This document shows, one piece after another, positions 24,635 to 36,008 of a DNA stretch of 64,000 nt. The stretch lies in the NCBI GenBank assembly GCA_013146195.2, contig CM028379.1:156642437-156706436 (forward strand), in the 5' to 3' direction. The notes beneath the pieces are model-generated. The model worked only from the letters and a program-made list of their open reading frames with translations. It was not told the DNA's origin and did no database searches. The translations under genes were made by a program, and so were the position numbers. Positions within the stretch are counted from its first letter, which is position 1, and every line of letters begins with the position of its first letter. This stretch comes from Codonopsis lanceolata (taxonomy: Eukaryota > Streptophyta > Magnoliopsida > Asterales > Campanulaceae).

Positions 24635-25484
24635 ATGAAGGTGAGAATTATACTTGTTTTTATTTATAATTTTTAGTAAGATTGCATCTTAAGATCTTCC
24701 CAGTTCTTTCTTCTTTTTCTCCCTTTACAAGTCTGCATGCATAAGTTCGTTTTTCCCTCAAGAGTCAAGACATAGGGTCCCGTTGTGCCTGAGTTTTTAA
24801 TCAATTAAGTTTTTCTCTTAAATTTGTAGTTTTATGGAAACTTTTCAGAAGAAATCTTGGATGGGTTTAATTTTGTATGATGACTATCCTGATGGGTTTG
24901 TACTAATTCAGATCTTATGATTGTTTATGACAGAAAGTTGTATTGAAATTAGAGCTACACGATGACAAACTGAAGCAAAAAGCCATGAAAACTGTCTCTG
25001 GTCTTTCAGGTATTAAATTAAATAACTTGGAGTATTCGGCAATCGGCTGTATGTGTATGAATTGGTTTTTGGTATTCGAAAATATTAATCTGAATTCAAT
25101 TGGGTTGCAGGGGTGGATTCAATTGCTATGGACATGAAAGATAAGAAATTGACACTAACAGGAGACATAGATCCAGTCACTGTTGTGGCTAAATTGAGGA
25201 AGCTTTGCCACACAGACATAATCTCAGTTGGGCCTGCAAAAGAGCCGGAGAAGAAGAAGGAAGAGCCCAAGAAAGATGATCCCAAAAAAGATGACAATAA
25301 GAAGAAGGATTCAAAGGATGATGCAGCCCAAAAGGGCACCCCACCCTACACTCTTTACCCTCATTACCAGTATTACGGGCAGCAACCTTATTATAATTAT
25401 CAGCAGCACGCTCCTGCTGTGCCCTCACAATATTATTCTAGAGTTGTGGAAGATGAGAATCCTAATGCTTGTGTTATTTGCTAA
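24635..25484 (+). CDS. Heavy-metal-associated isoprenylated plant protein (HIPP), three exons
   Basis: Exons 24635-24640 (only Met-Lys), 24934-25009 and 25111-25484 join in frame across GT/AG introns to give 151 residues. Residues 3 to about 70 are an HMA-like domain (KVVLKLELHDDKLKQKAMK, VDSIAMDMKDKKLTLTGDID, ending ISVG). The metal-binding CxxC loop is replaced by LHDDKLKQ, as in the Cys-less HIPP branch. A Lys/Asp/Pro-rich linker (about 75-100) leads to a Tyr/Gln/Pro-rich tail (YPHYQYYGQQPYYNY) and a terminal CVIC, a CaaX box for prenylation. HIPPs are membrane- or nucleus-associated plant proteins linked to metal handling and stress or pathogen responses; without CxxC, metal binding by this one is doubtful. 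The tiny first exon that splits after MK is typical of the family. It is intact and the only clear host gene in the window. Confidence 0.93.
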
Positions 25485-25812
25485 ATGGGTATTGGCTGAG
25501 GGTATTTTTGTCTATTCATATAAGGACACTGGGATAGTGTCAAAGAGGAGAGGAGAGAGAGAGAGAGGGAGAGAAATGTACAGTAGTAGTAGGTGTAAGT
25601 GTGTAACCATGGTGGTGGGGGTTAGTGATCTACTGATCTATCTTGAATCTTGATATAAATGTTGTTTATTTATATACGGAGTATTTGTTAAAAAGAAAAG
25701 ACAATAATTAGGTGGCTGTATGGAATATGGATTATCAAAATGTTATGTTTCAGAAAAGTCCTTAATGATCAACATTGTTACTTGTTCGACCTTAACGGTT
25801 AGTTAACTAAAA

Positions 25813-26005
25813 GAGTAATGTTAGAGCCACTCAATGAGCACTTAAATTTGTGCATCAAATGATGTGGTTTCCAATGTGTCATTTTATTTGGTATTTTATG
25901 GGCTCCATTATAAATTAAAAAGTTATATTAATAATATGACACATAAGATGCCATATCATTTGGTACCCAAAATTGAGTGTTATTAGAGTGGCCCTAGCAT
26001 TACCC
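25813..26005. mobile_element. MULE-type MITE (193 bp)
   Basis: The 20-bp terminal inverted repeats (GAGTAATGTTAGAGCCACTC and, inverse, GGGTAATGCTAGGGCCACTC) are flanked by a perfect 9-bp TSD TAACTAAAA (25804-25812, 26006-26014). The 9-bp duplication indicates the Mutator superfamily. It lies about 330 bp downstream of the HIPP stop codon. Confidence 0.85.
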
Positions 26006-26014
26006 TAACTAAAA

Positions 26015-26901
26015 TGCCGTCTCAATCGGATCCTTATCTATCAATTTGGAAGTTGTCAAATTCCAATTACTCAAAACTTACGAGTTACTCACTCCGTTTT
26101 GAGTAAATAGTTTTTGTTTGAAAATTAATTTTTTTTTAAAAAAAATAGCACTTTTAATAGTACATTAATAATAAAATAATATTTATATGTCTTAATTTTT
26201 AAAAATAAACTCTTTAAGTGAAATATTTCAAAATAAAATAATGAACTCTTTGTATGAAACGAAGAAATAGAAGATAAAATAAGATACATGGTACTCCTCC
26301 TTGTAATGGGGTTTGTATTTATTTTTTATTTTTTTATATTTACCATTTCATATTTAATTGGGATCAAATTGAAGTTAATTCTTTTAAATTTACTTGCAAT
26401 GTGGATTCTTTAATGCCGTTGTTTTTATTTATTGAAAAAAAGAAATAGTTAAATTTTTTTTACAGTTATGATAATAATCATCGAAAATGTTTCCAAACAA
26501 AATTTGGCCGGCCAACTTTTGTCATACATATACCGATCCAGTACTTATTATTGTTTTAAAATTTAAACATTGTTGTCTTAGCAATATTTTATAGATGTTG
26601 CTACGTTATCTTATTATTTGCCACATTTTTAATGACTGGGAATTAACTTTAGCCATAGCCGGCCAATATATTAATAACTTAAGCTTCTTCGGTTAAATGT
26701 TATTCTTATTTTTGTTTTTCACGAGATGTTTTTATATGACATTCTGTCTGAGATTAATCTTATAAGTTGGATTATTGAGATATAAAATAAATGCTAAGTA
26801 ATTGTGTTGTATTCATGTCAAAGTGTCTTACGCTTTCTCACCAAGTGTTCTATAAACTCAAGAGTTTCATTTATTTAGAAAATCAAATAATTAAATAATA
26901 A
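26015..26901. other. AT-rich intergenic DNA with a MITE relic
   Basis: A CTCCGTTTTGAGTAAATAG-type MITE relic (about 26090-26270) resembles those at 6378 and 8443. No gene was recognised. Confidence 0.55.
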
Positions 26902-27078
26902 TTTGGTCCCTGGACATGTTAAAAAAGAATGTTTTGATCTCCGGATAAAAAAAAAAACAATCGAAGCTGGTCCTTAGACATGTTTTTTTGGATCAATTTG
27001 TCCCCTCCTACCGTTAGCGTTAGTTTTGCCATCTGTTTTGTTTTTAATTAACGAAAATGCCCTTTGTCTAAACAAACG
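26902..27078 (+). repeat. MULE left TIR
   Basis: Inverse of about 34111-34278 with scattered mismatches; inner limit at TAAACAA. A (TC)n microsatellite follows at 27117-27166. Confidence 0.85.
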
Positions 27079-27113
27079 GGAAATTAGCCCAAGTACTTTT
27101 CAAACCCTAAATT

Positions 27114-27170
<57 letters not shown>

Positions 27171-27941
27171 AATTATACGAAAAGGGCTTTGATTTCATTG
27201 CATTGAAGAGTTGAAAGAATCGAAGACACTGGGGACGTAAATCCAAAAAACTAATGTCCCTGGAGGCTGATTGAAGGCAATTAGTACGAAATCTTCATAT
27301 TATACTTTGATTTTAGGGTTTTAAATTTTTTTGCATCGATTCTTTTATGGTTTTTGGTAGGTAGAGGATGATGAAATTACATATTAGGGTTTTATAGTTC
27401 TTCGAACGTAAATTATATCTTTCACTGTCTGAGTTGATTTAGAGGTCAAAACATACGAATTGACCCACATACTGTGTATAAATGAAGGGGCTTTTATGAT
27501 TTTTGTTGTGATAGGGGCTTTTTATGGCTGACACTGTGATATGAATATTGTAGTTGTCTGATATATTTTATTGCCTTCTGACTTGTGACTTGTCTGCTTA
27601 TGGTTTATTCCAGATTATTGTTGTGATAGGTTGCTACCTTCTGACACTTTGATATTTTATTGCATTATTTCCTTCTAACTTGTCTGCTTATGTAAATTTT
27701 TAATTGATAGTGTTGTTGTCTAGATAACTTAAAAGGTGTGACTTTTCTTACCTTCTAACTTGCCTGCTTGTGTTTTACAAGTATAAAATGCTAGGAATCA
27801 GTTTGTAAGGTCCCCATATGTGATATGCCCCATATGTATTAACTGATAGTTGGAGACAAAAAGTAGACCTCATCTTCATACTTTGTCTACCACCATTTAG
27901 TGTAGTTAGTTGCCTGATGTGGACCCATCTTCTTTTGCAGG

Positions 27942-30900
27942 ATGGGCATCTTTACTATAGTAGTCTACCATGTGGGTAATTTTGTCAAAGAATGGGAACA
28001 TAGGAAATACATATTAGGGGGGACTTATGATCTATTAGAAGATATGGGCACATATTACATTTCTTTTATTGTCATAAAGGGTGACATTGAACAACTATTG
28101 AACTATAGTAATGCCAAGTGTCTGTGGTACCTAATTCCAGGTCAGGATTTAGACAATTGACTTAGAAGAATGTATAGTGATTGGGAAGTCATATGTATGT
28201 GTGAGATGTTAGGGAATCATGAGTATCTACATATGTATGTTGAGCATGGAATTGATGAAGGTGTACATGAGGAGAATGGAATTGATGAAGGTGTACACAA
28301 GAAAGTGTGGCTGAGTGTTTTATATTTGATGATGATGTACATGAGGAGGAGGATGTTCATTCTAAGGATGATGTATATGTTGAGGATGATATTGAGGATG
28401 ATGTAAATGTTAATGGTTAAAAAGATGTAAATGTTAATGGCCAGGATTGTGAGGATGATGTAAATGGTCAGGATGATTCTAGTGAAGATGAGACTTGTAT
28501 TGCAGATAGTAAAGAAGAAGAAATTGAGTATGAGTACATTGTTAATGATGTGATAGAAGCAAGTGATGAGGAAGTGACCCAAGCTAGAAAGACATGTATT
28601 GATATGAAAACAAATGAAAGGAAAAAACCAGTTGAAATGACTGAGAATGAGCATGGTACACCTCCTGTTGGAATGACTGAGGATGAGCATAATGCCTTGG
28701 AGGAGACATTCATTGCTGAGATTGATTTAGAGCTGAGTAGTGATTGCAGTGAACATGACATCAAGAAGAAGAAGCAAAAAAGGAAAGAAAAAAAAGGATC
28801 ATTTAATCCATACACTAATCCCAATGATATACACTTCAATGTAGGCATGTAATTTAAGAATGCAGTTGAGTTTAAGGAGGCAATAAGGGCACATGCAATA
28901 AAGAAGGGGATAGACTTCAAATTTTTGAAGAATGAACAAAGAAGAGTGTGTGTAGTCTGCATGAATTCCACTGTATGCACATGGAGGATTTGGGGAAGTC
29001 AACCAAAAGGAGTGAAGAGTTTTCAGATAAAACCTATAATCCAAAGCATATGTGCAGTAAGAATTTGAGGAGTAGACAACTCACTTCCCAATAGATTGCA
29101 ATTACATATTACACAACAATAAAAATAATCCATCTTTGAAGCTTGCAGAAATGAAGAAGGAGATTGAAACAAGGTATGGTTTGGATGTCAGTTTGGGTAC
29201 TTGCTCAAGGGCTAAAAGAAAGGCATTGGGTGTTGCTGCTGGTTCAATGAAGGAACACTATGCCAAGATCTGGGATTATAGAAATGAGCTGAGGAGGACT
29301 AATGAAGGCAGTACTGTAGAAGTGTATTGTGTCCTGAACAATCCTACATATGGTCCTGTATTTCAGAGGTTTTATGTGTGTTTTGATGCCCTGAAGAAGG
29401 GTCTATTGACTGGTTGTAGGAAGGTCCTAAGATTGGATGGGTGTTTCCTAAAAGGCTGTATGAAAGGAGAATTGCTAATTGCAGTAGGAAGAGATGGGAA
29501 TGACCAAATGTTTCCAGTGGCTTTGGGAGTTGTGGAAGTGGAGAACAAAAATTCTTGGTGTTGGTTTCTTTCTCACCTAATAAATGACTTGCAAATGAAG
29601 GATGGTAGGGGATGGACCCTCATTTTAGATCAACAGAAGGTACCTTTAATGGTTTTTTATATATATATTATATTGCATGTACTTTAATATCTTGTCATAC
29701 CTTATTTAAATTATTTTGTTATTCTTCAATTTAATAGGGACTTGTAATATCTATTGCTGAGATGCTGCCTTTATCTGAGCATAGGGCATGTGCTATACAT
29801 GTGCATGTTAATTGGCCTAAAGATTTTAGAGGTGCAGATTATAAGAGTCATTTCTAGGTAATTTTCAAGTCAACTAACATGAAGCACTACAACACCAACT
29901 GTGAGAAATTGAAACAATTTGATGAAAAGGCCTACAATGATTTGATGCATAGAAATCCAAGTAAATGGTGAACGACTTTCTTCTCAACTGATATTAAATG
30001 TGATAACTGTGAGAATAATATGTCAGAGGGGTTCAATGAGTCCTTAGTGGAAGCTAGGTCTAAACCACTAATTTATATGTTGGAGCATTTGAGAATGACT
30101 ATGATGACTAGGCTACATAAAAGAAAAGAATGGATGAGAAATCATTGGGATAGGATATGTCCTAGGATTAGAAAAAAATTGGATTATACACATCTGAAGC
30201 TAGGAGAAGTTCCAAGTGGACTACATGAAATGGGGGTATGTTGTTGACATTCAAAATATGACATGTACTTGCAGATCATGGGATTTAAGTAGTATCCCAT
30301 GTTGTCATGCCATTCTTGGTCTGGTGAGTATTGGCAAGAATGTAGATGATTATATTCCTAAGTGTTATGCAAAGGATGAGTTTTTAAAGGCATATGCAAA
30401 CAATATTGAGCCCATAACAGGTGAAAACAACTGGCCACAATTTGGAGATGATCCCTTTAGACCTCCAATGTACAAGGCAATGCCAGAGAGGCCAAAGAAG
30501 AAGAGAGTGAAGGCACCACTTGAAGAACAACCAAGAAGACAACTAGGGGTGTATAAAAATTGAGTCAGTATGGGAAAGAGATGGTATGTATTATTTGCAA
30601 TGTAGTTGGTCATAACAAAAATGGGTGTAGAGAACCAAGGGAAAGTGTAGCAAGTGTCAGTGGGGTCCAAACTGAGGTATTCTTCTTCTATATCTTGTTT
30701 TTACATAACACTTCTATATATCATTATTAGTTCTTCCGCAGTTCTGAATTTGGATGCTAATTTCTTATAGGCACCTAATACTTCAAAAAAAAAGATGTAA
30801 ATCCAAAGCAAAGAAAGGAAAAGCCTCAATTGAGAGAGTTTATACAAAAAATAGAAATGAAGGAAGGAAGAAGACACCTTAGATACCTGCAAGTGAGAAG

Positions 30901-31260
30901 AGAAAACGAGGAAGGCCCATGAAGCCAGTCAATGCAGAACCAACACATGATTTTGATGGACTCTATGTTTCACCGGCTGGAGAAACCTTTTTTTAAGGTA
31001 TGTTCAGTTTAATTGTTGTCTAGACTACACAGTTTACCGTTTTCATTTCTAAATTGTCAACTAACACTAATATGCACTATACTTGTTTGTAGACACCTGG
31101 AACATTTAGGTCTGTCAATTTGGATGCTTATGCTTCACCAAGTGAAAGACCAAATCAATTTCCAAGAGATGCAGCTGGCCCAGCAACATCAAACACAACA
31201 ACCCCAGCAACATCAAACATAACTGTCTCACCTCCATCTACTCAACAGTCTGGCTTTTGA
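27942..31260 (+). pseudogene. MULE transposase (MuDR type), inactivated
   Basis: Blocks in the expected order are visible: an N-terminal PB1-like segment (VVYHVGNFVKEW..., ending YVEHGIDEG), a long acidic linker, the MuDR N-terminal domain (NVGM-stop-FKNAVEFKEAIRAHA), the MULE DDE domain (LRLDGCFLKGCMKGELLIAVGRDGN...FPVALGVVE...SWCWFLSHL...ILDQQK), a SWIM zinc finger (CTCRSWDLSSIPCCH, near 30267), a CCHC knuckle (CIICNVVGHNKNGC, about 30590), an AT-hook-like KRKRGRPMKP and a Pro/Thr-rich end. Stops at about 28158 and 28850 and several frameshifts (for example near 29030 and 30230) inactivate it. At least two introns are implied. The copy is decayed but complete in outline. Confidence 0.9.
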
Positions 31261-31683
31261 AGGAACACTAATTAGGATAGGTTGTATAGAAATTCCATGA
31301 CTATGTAATCAGGATAATTACTAGGGGTATAACTTACTTTTGGACATATTTTTTTGGTGGGTACATTACTGATGGTATAGCATTTGTTTTGGACAAAAAG
31401 CTTTATTATGGTTGTATAGAAATCCCAAGCAGTATGGACATGTACTTTTGAACTTGTGTACTTGTTCATAAACTTTTGTGATATGGGCTTTTGGATGTGA
31501 ACCATATGCCTTTGGTTATCAATATATTATGACTTGAAGTAAACCTATGTGTCTTTGGACTCGTTCATAAACATATGTGTATTTATTGGTAAACATGGTA
31601 TCTAAGGTGAACACAGATCACAGTTTTGCAACAAACATTCCAAAGATCACAGTTTTGCAACAAACATAATCTCATAACAAAGA
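31261..31683. other. Intergenic space inside the MULE
   Basis: Non-coding space between the transposase end and the nested element. It includes a tandem duplication of GATCACAGTTTTGCAACAAA at about 31615-31670. Confidence 0.5.
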
Positions 31684-33032
31684 GGCAAAACACACCTCCG
31701 GGCCACTGTACTATACAAAAGGTTGCAATTAGGCCACTGAGACTTCAAAATTTTCGGGATGGCCACTGTACCAGACTTATCTTGCACGTTAACCCTTTTT
31801 TTGGATGGACGTTAAGTTAGGTTAAATGTCTATTTTACCCCCGTCTTCATCATCAACATCTTCAAACCCAGAAAATCAAACCCAGAAAAGAAAAAGGGAA
31901 AAGGACCCAGCTATGTTGAAAATCAAACCCAGAAAAAGGGAAAACGTTTGATTTTCTTCTCCCCAAGCGATCCTGCATCTCCATCAATCCAGCCGCCCCA
32001 GATCTTCTTCTCCGGCGAATCCCCAACCTCGGTCTTCATCTGCCCAAACCCAGCAGCCCTCTCTCTTCGTCCAAACAGGCCACGCCATCCAACCTTCTCC
32101 TTCATCTTCTTCGGCGAACTAGTCGCCCCTGCCGCATCCATCACCGAATCCCCTCCGTTCAAATCACCAACCCCCAGATCAGTCCAGCCGCCATCCTCAG
32201 TTCATGGCAAGAAGCTGATTCCGGCCTCACATCAGCGATCTGAATCCTCCTCCTTCTCCGGCGAGTCTCCGCCATCTTCACAGCCGGGACATCCATTTAG
32301 ATCCGCCGTCTTCGCCCAAATCCTCCATGTCCGCCCTCATCACAGACCCAGCTATGGCCTATCCCTATCAACCCCAACCTTCGTCTTCATCACCAAGCCC
32401 ACCGCCGTCTCCAACCGCCGCCGGTGTCCCTTTATCTTCCCCGTCTCCGGCCAAACAGCCCCCATGTCAAACCGGAAAATCGAATTTGGGATCGAAAAAT
32501 CCGACCAGATCTGTTCCATCTTCGTCTCCCTTGTATGCAATCTTCATCTCCAAGATTTCGACATAGCAAACTCAGCCTCGCAAAATCCTTCCTCTCACAG
32601 TCCCGCTATCTTCCAATGTCGGCATCTCCTCCTCTCTCAACTTCATCAAAGCCGCCTCGTTTTGCCTCAAACCCAGCGAGCATCCAACTCATACAAGCTT
32701 TGGAGAATTTCTGTCCTTCTCCCTTCAAATTTGGGTTTGATTTTCGTTTTGGATTTGGTGTCTATTGGTTTGATCTAAGCATTCAAATTGCTTGTTTGGG
32801 TCTATTGGTTTGATCTGCTCATCTGTAGCTCCAAAAAAATGATGTTTAAGTGATGAAGGAGAGGGCAAAAAGGGTATTTCACTTAAAGATAACGTCAAAT
32901 GGTAACGTCCGTTAAAAAATGGGTTAACGTGCAAGATAAGTCGGGTACAGTGGCCATCCCGAAAATTTTGACGTCTCAGTGGCCTAATTGCAAGTTTTGG
33001 GTAAGTACAGTGGCCCGGAGGTGTGTTTTGCC
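31684..33032. mobile_element. Nested small MULE (1.35 kb), possible Pack-MULE
   Basis: The termini (GGCAAAACACACCTCCGGGC on the left, inverse on the right) begin about 170-bp TIRs sharing GCAATTAGGCCACTGAGAC, CAGACTTATCTTGCACGTTAA and AACGTCCGTTAAAAAATGG-type blocks. The 9-bp flanks TAACAAAGA and CAACAAGGA match at 7 of 9 positions. The interior is far more GC-rich than its host. An open frame (31948-32778, 276 codons) rich in Ser/Pro (SPSDPASPSIQPPQIFFSGE) fills most of it but matches no domain I know; it may be captured exon or UTR sequence. The same family recurs at 61277-62876. Confidence 0.85.
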
Positions 33033-33148
33033 CAACAAGGATCATAGTTTTCACAATAACCCATTCCATTTACTCCTAACATATGAAAACTCAATTGATA
33101 TGTATAATCCATAGCCTAACAGAACCTTTAAAAAAACTCCATTGATAT

Positions 33149-33915
33149 TCACCCTTTTCTAGGCAACATCGACATAACTGTACCATTTGGACTTAAAATG
33201 TCATATACACAAATCAAGAAAACAATTACAACAACCGATAGCCTAACATTCCAATTGCTCCTAACTTGAGATTTGAGCAAAGCAATTTCCATATCTTTCA
33301 TCACCAGTTCTTTTTCAAGCCTCTTGATTTCCTTTTATAGTGTAACTTTCTTGTCTTTTTTTCTTTTCCAACTTCATCTCAACCTTGGTTAACTTCTCTT
33401 TCAATTCAACAACATCTTGGCTCTCATTTGCCCATTCAAAGAAATCACAACCTTTGATTGTTCTGCATTAACACAAACAGAAACATATATGTCAAAAGCT
33501 TTGCACAGAACCTTTGCACACAAAACAGAAGTCACAAGTCACAAACATAACTACTAGCTGATAACAAACAAAATTTCCAAGATGAAAACAAAAGTCAAGA
33601 AAATAGCGTGCATGAAGAATTTCCAGGCTTAAACAAACAGAATCACCAAGAAAATAGCTTACCATATGAAACAAACATAATCACCGACAATTTTTTTTTA
33701 AATGAGCCAAGGTGTAAAAAATTTCAATTTAACATGCACATACATACACTGTAATTCTCACATCCATAGAATAGCTTGCCAGGGTTACTATAAGTTCGTG
33801 AGGTCTTGAATGGAGTTGGGACCTTGCAATCACACAATGGAACACCTTCACCTTCGTGAGTTTTGGCACGCGATTGCCCTGTAGATGACGAGGCCATGGA
33901 ACACAATGGAGCCAA
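33149..33915 (-). pseudogene. GRF zinc-finger / coiled-coil protein gene inside the MULE
   Basis: Exon 1 (from 33915) encodes MAPLCSMASSS... followed by a GRF-type zinc finger (CDCKVPTPFKTSRTYSNPGK then FYGCENY). After a GT/AG intron, exon 2 (from 33462) continues GCDFFEWAN and a Lys/Glu heptad coiled coil (VVELKEKLTKVEMKLEKKK, then RLEKELVMKDMEIALLK). The end is hydrophobic (RLSVVVIVFLICVYD), a likely tail anchor. This domain order is that of small plant GRF-zinc-finger proteins of unknown function. One frameshift in the Lys-rich run breaks the coiled coil. It is convergent with the transposase gene and lies inside the TIRs, in the place mudrB takes in MuDR. Confidence 0.75.
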
Positions 33916-34110
33916 ATAGGTTTTTCTAGCTACAAATTGTGGTATAAATGATTCACAATGGAGACTCGAAGAAGATATCTACAACTGAGAGTATGATATG
34001 TCGGAGAGAAACAGTCAATGCTTCGATCTAACTGCCGATGATTATATACATCTGCTGGTTATATACATCTACTCGAAGAAGATATCTCCAATTGAGAGTA
34101 AGCATGTGCT

Positions 34111-34278
34111 TGTTTAGACCAAGGGCATTCTCGTCAATTTTAAAAAAAACAGAGGGCAAAACTAACGCTAACGGTGGTAGGGGCAAATTGGTCCAAAAAA
34201 ACATGTCCAAGGACCACCTTCAATTGTTTTTTTGTCCGGGGACCAAAACATTATTTTTCGACATGTCCAGGGACCAAA
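34111..34278 (-). repeat. MULE right TIR
   Basis: Inverse of the left TIR; shares GGGCAAAACTAACGCTAACGG, read here as its plus-strand form. Confidence 0.85.
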
Positions 34279-34508
34279 CATTATATTAATCCAAAATCAA
34301 ATTTGCAACTCCTATTAAAGTTTTAAGTCAATTCACGAGGCCCTCCTAGTCCTAAGAGTTAACTAGTTCTATACGACACAAAATATTTGTCATAATTCTA
34401 ACATTTAAGGCTATTTGATTATATGTTTCTTTTTTTATTTTTGACTTTTTAAATATGGACTCTTTAAAAAAAAGGTGGACTCTCTATCTAAGAGCCAGGG
34501 ATTGGGGG

Positions 34509-34885
34509 CAGGGCCGGCCATGAGGGGTGTCTGGAGGGGTGACCGCCATGGGCAACCAATTTTTAGGGCCCCAAGGTTTACAATTGATTGCGTTAACCCG
34601 GTGGTTAAGACGCCCATGATTTAAGCTAGAGGTCCCATGTTTGAATCCTCTGTTACTTTTTTTAGTCTGTGAACTATGTATAAGTTATAATGTCTGGAAA
34701 ATTTTAGTGTAGAATAGGTGACCCAATGGTTAACTTACTTAGTAGATTGTGAGAGATCTTGGGTTTGATTCTTGGTATAAACTTTCTATTTTTCTTTTTC
34801 CCAATATTTTAAATGATTTCATTTTTATAAAGGGCCCTCCTCTTCTTTTTGGTCATGGGCCTCTCAAAACTCAGGGTCGACCCTG
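34509..34885. mobile_element. hAT-like MITE (377 bp) with tRNA-like inner boxes
   Basis: The ends CAGGGCCGGCCATGAG and (inverse) CAGGGTCGACCCTGAG are flanked by 8-mers ATTGGGGG and ACTGTGGG (6 of 8 match). Inside are two segments resembling pol III A and B boxes: AACCCGGTGGTTAAGACG with GTTTGAATCCTC (about 34591-34655), and GTGACCCAATGGTTAAC with GGGTTTGATTC (about 34718-34775). They may be tRNA-derived SINE pieces. Confidence 0.5.
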
Positions 34886-35045
34886 ACTGTGGGCATTGGA
34901 GATTGTCAGTCTTCGCTCCATGCTTAAAATTTGTCGCGTGTAACCCAAGTGGTGGCCACGTGGGAACTCTTGAATTTGGCCCCTTTAGTAATGTTTTAAG
35001 AAAATCAGAGTTAATTTTTAAGAGAAAATAACACTATATATATAT

Positions 35046-35237
35046 TGATGTATCCAAAATGAAGAGATACACTAGGCTTGATTATCCGGATATTTGGCTT
35101 TCAATTCTATTCGTGTTTTCGAAGGCCAAAACCTGTCAAAAAGGCAACAAGAACCGTGAACTGAGCAGAGGCTTACCCTGCAAATGCACTCTGACGTGAT
35201 AATTAGGAAACACTCGATTGAGTTAGCAATTTGACAA
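35046..35237 (-). repeat. Inverted LTR (R-U5-like) remnant
   Basis: Aligns in inverse orientation to about 55618-55761 (GTATCTCTTCATTTTGGATA, TTGTCAAATTGCTAACTCAA) but has about 50 bp of extra sequence in two indels. It therefore comes from a related, not identical, element. Confidence 0.75.
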
Positions 35238-35289
35238 GTGTCAGCGTTACGCTGATATTCCTCGCTTACCCTCAATTGAACAGACTCCA

Positions 35290-35916
35290 GTCGTGGCGTC
35301 TTGGTCGTTTGATATGTGGGGAATAGACTTGATTGGTCATTTCCCATTAGCTCGCTCAAAGTTCAAGTATGCGGTGGTGGCAGTGGATTACTTCACAAAA
35401 TGGGTAAAGGCTAAGCCGTTGGCAACTATCAGTAAAGTGAATGTGATCGATTTTGTCCATGAACATATTTGGTGTCGTTTTGGTGTTCCCTGGGCTATAG
35501 TGTCTGACCATGGAACTCAGTTTTTAGAGAAATTTACAAAGGCATGCGATCATATGCGGGTAAAGCACTGGCCATCATCTGTGGCATACCCTCAAGGAAA
35601 TGGTCAAGCAGATCTAGATCTTCTTGAGGAAAAGCGAGTAGAATCTATAATTAGGATGGCTAATTATAAGCAATGAGCAAATGCCTACCACGATAAGAGA
35701 GTTTGAGGTCGGTCATTTGCTGTGGGCGATTGGGTCCTTCAGAAAATTGAGGCAACGGGACATCGAACAGAGTGGGGAAAACTTTCTCCTAATTGGGAAA
35801 GTCCATTTCAAGTTGTCAGAATGGTCAGGGAAGGGACCTACATGTTGCGAACAGAGAAGGGAAGCGATCTGAAGCATCCATGGCACGCTGATCATCTGAA
35901 GAATTATTACCGTTGA
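35290..35916 (+). pseudogene. gypsy integrase remnant
   Basis: The core keeps two catalytic acidic residues (DMWGIDLIGHFP and IVSDHGTQF) and AYPQGNGQA. It then jumps directly to LDLLEEKRVESI, so about 130 residues including the third catalytic Glu region are deleted. After a frameshift the C-terminal domain follows (VGDWVLQKIEATG, LSPNWESPFQVV, HPWHADHLKNYYR), ending at 35916. This is the normal C-terminus of gypsy pol. The protein cannot be functional. Confidence 0.9.
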
Positions 35917-36008
35917 TTGAGAATCAGGCAGGCTGTATGTTTTCATTCTTCTCATTGGTAAGTTTGGGTAAATAAACGAGTTCATTTTGGTCTTTATATT
36001 GACATCTC

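Larger units (their letters stand above)
26902..34278 (+). mobile_element. Mutator-like element (MULE) with long TIRs, 7.4 kb
   Basis: Long inverted repeats of about 170 bp bound the region: left about 26902-27078 (TTTGGTCCCTGGACATG, ACCGTTAGCGTTAGTTTTGCC) and right about 34111-34278 (inverse TTTGGTCCCTGGACATG, ACCGTTAGCGTTAGTTTTGCC). They enclose a MULE transposase on the plus strand and a convergent GRF-zinc-finger gene on the minus strand. A smaller MULE (31684-33032) is inserted between the two genes. A 9-bp TSD was not found at these boundaries; the AT-rich similarity extends a little outward, so the exact ends are approximate. Confidence 0.85.

Noticed and set aside
28217..28980. Two long minus-strand frames (157 and 170 codons)
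   Set aside because: They are antisense shadows of the acidic linker and MuDR domain of the MULE transposase.
31948..32778. 276-codon open frame, the longest in the window
   Set aside because: Low-complexity Ser/Pro/Phe composition, no domain, lies inside a TIR-bounded MULE and overlaps open frames in other phases; treated as cargo rather than a gene.
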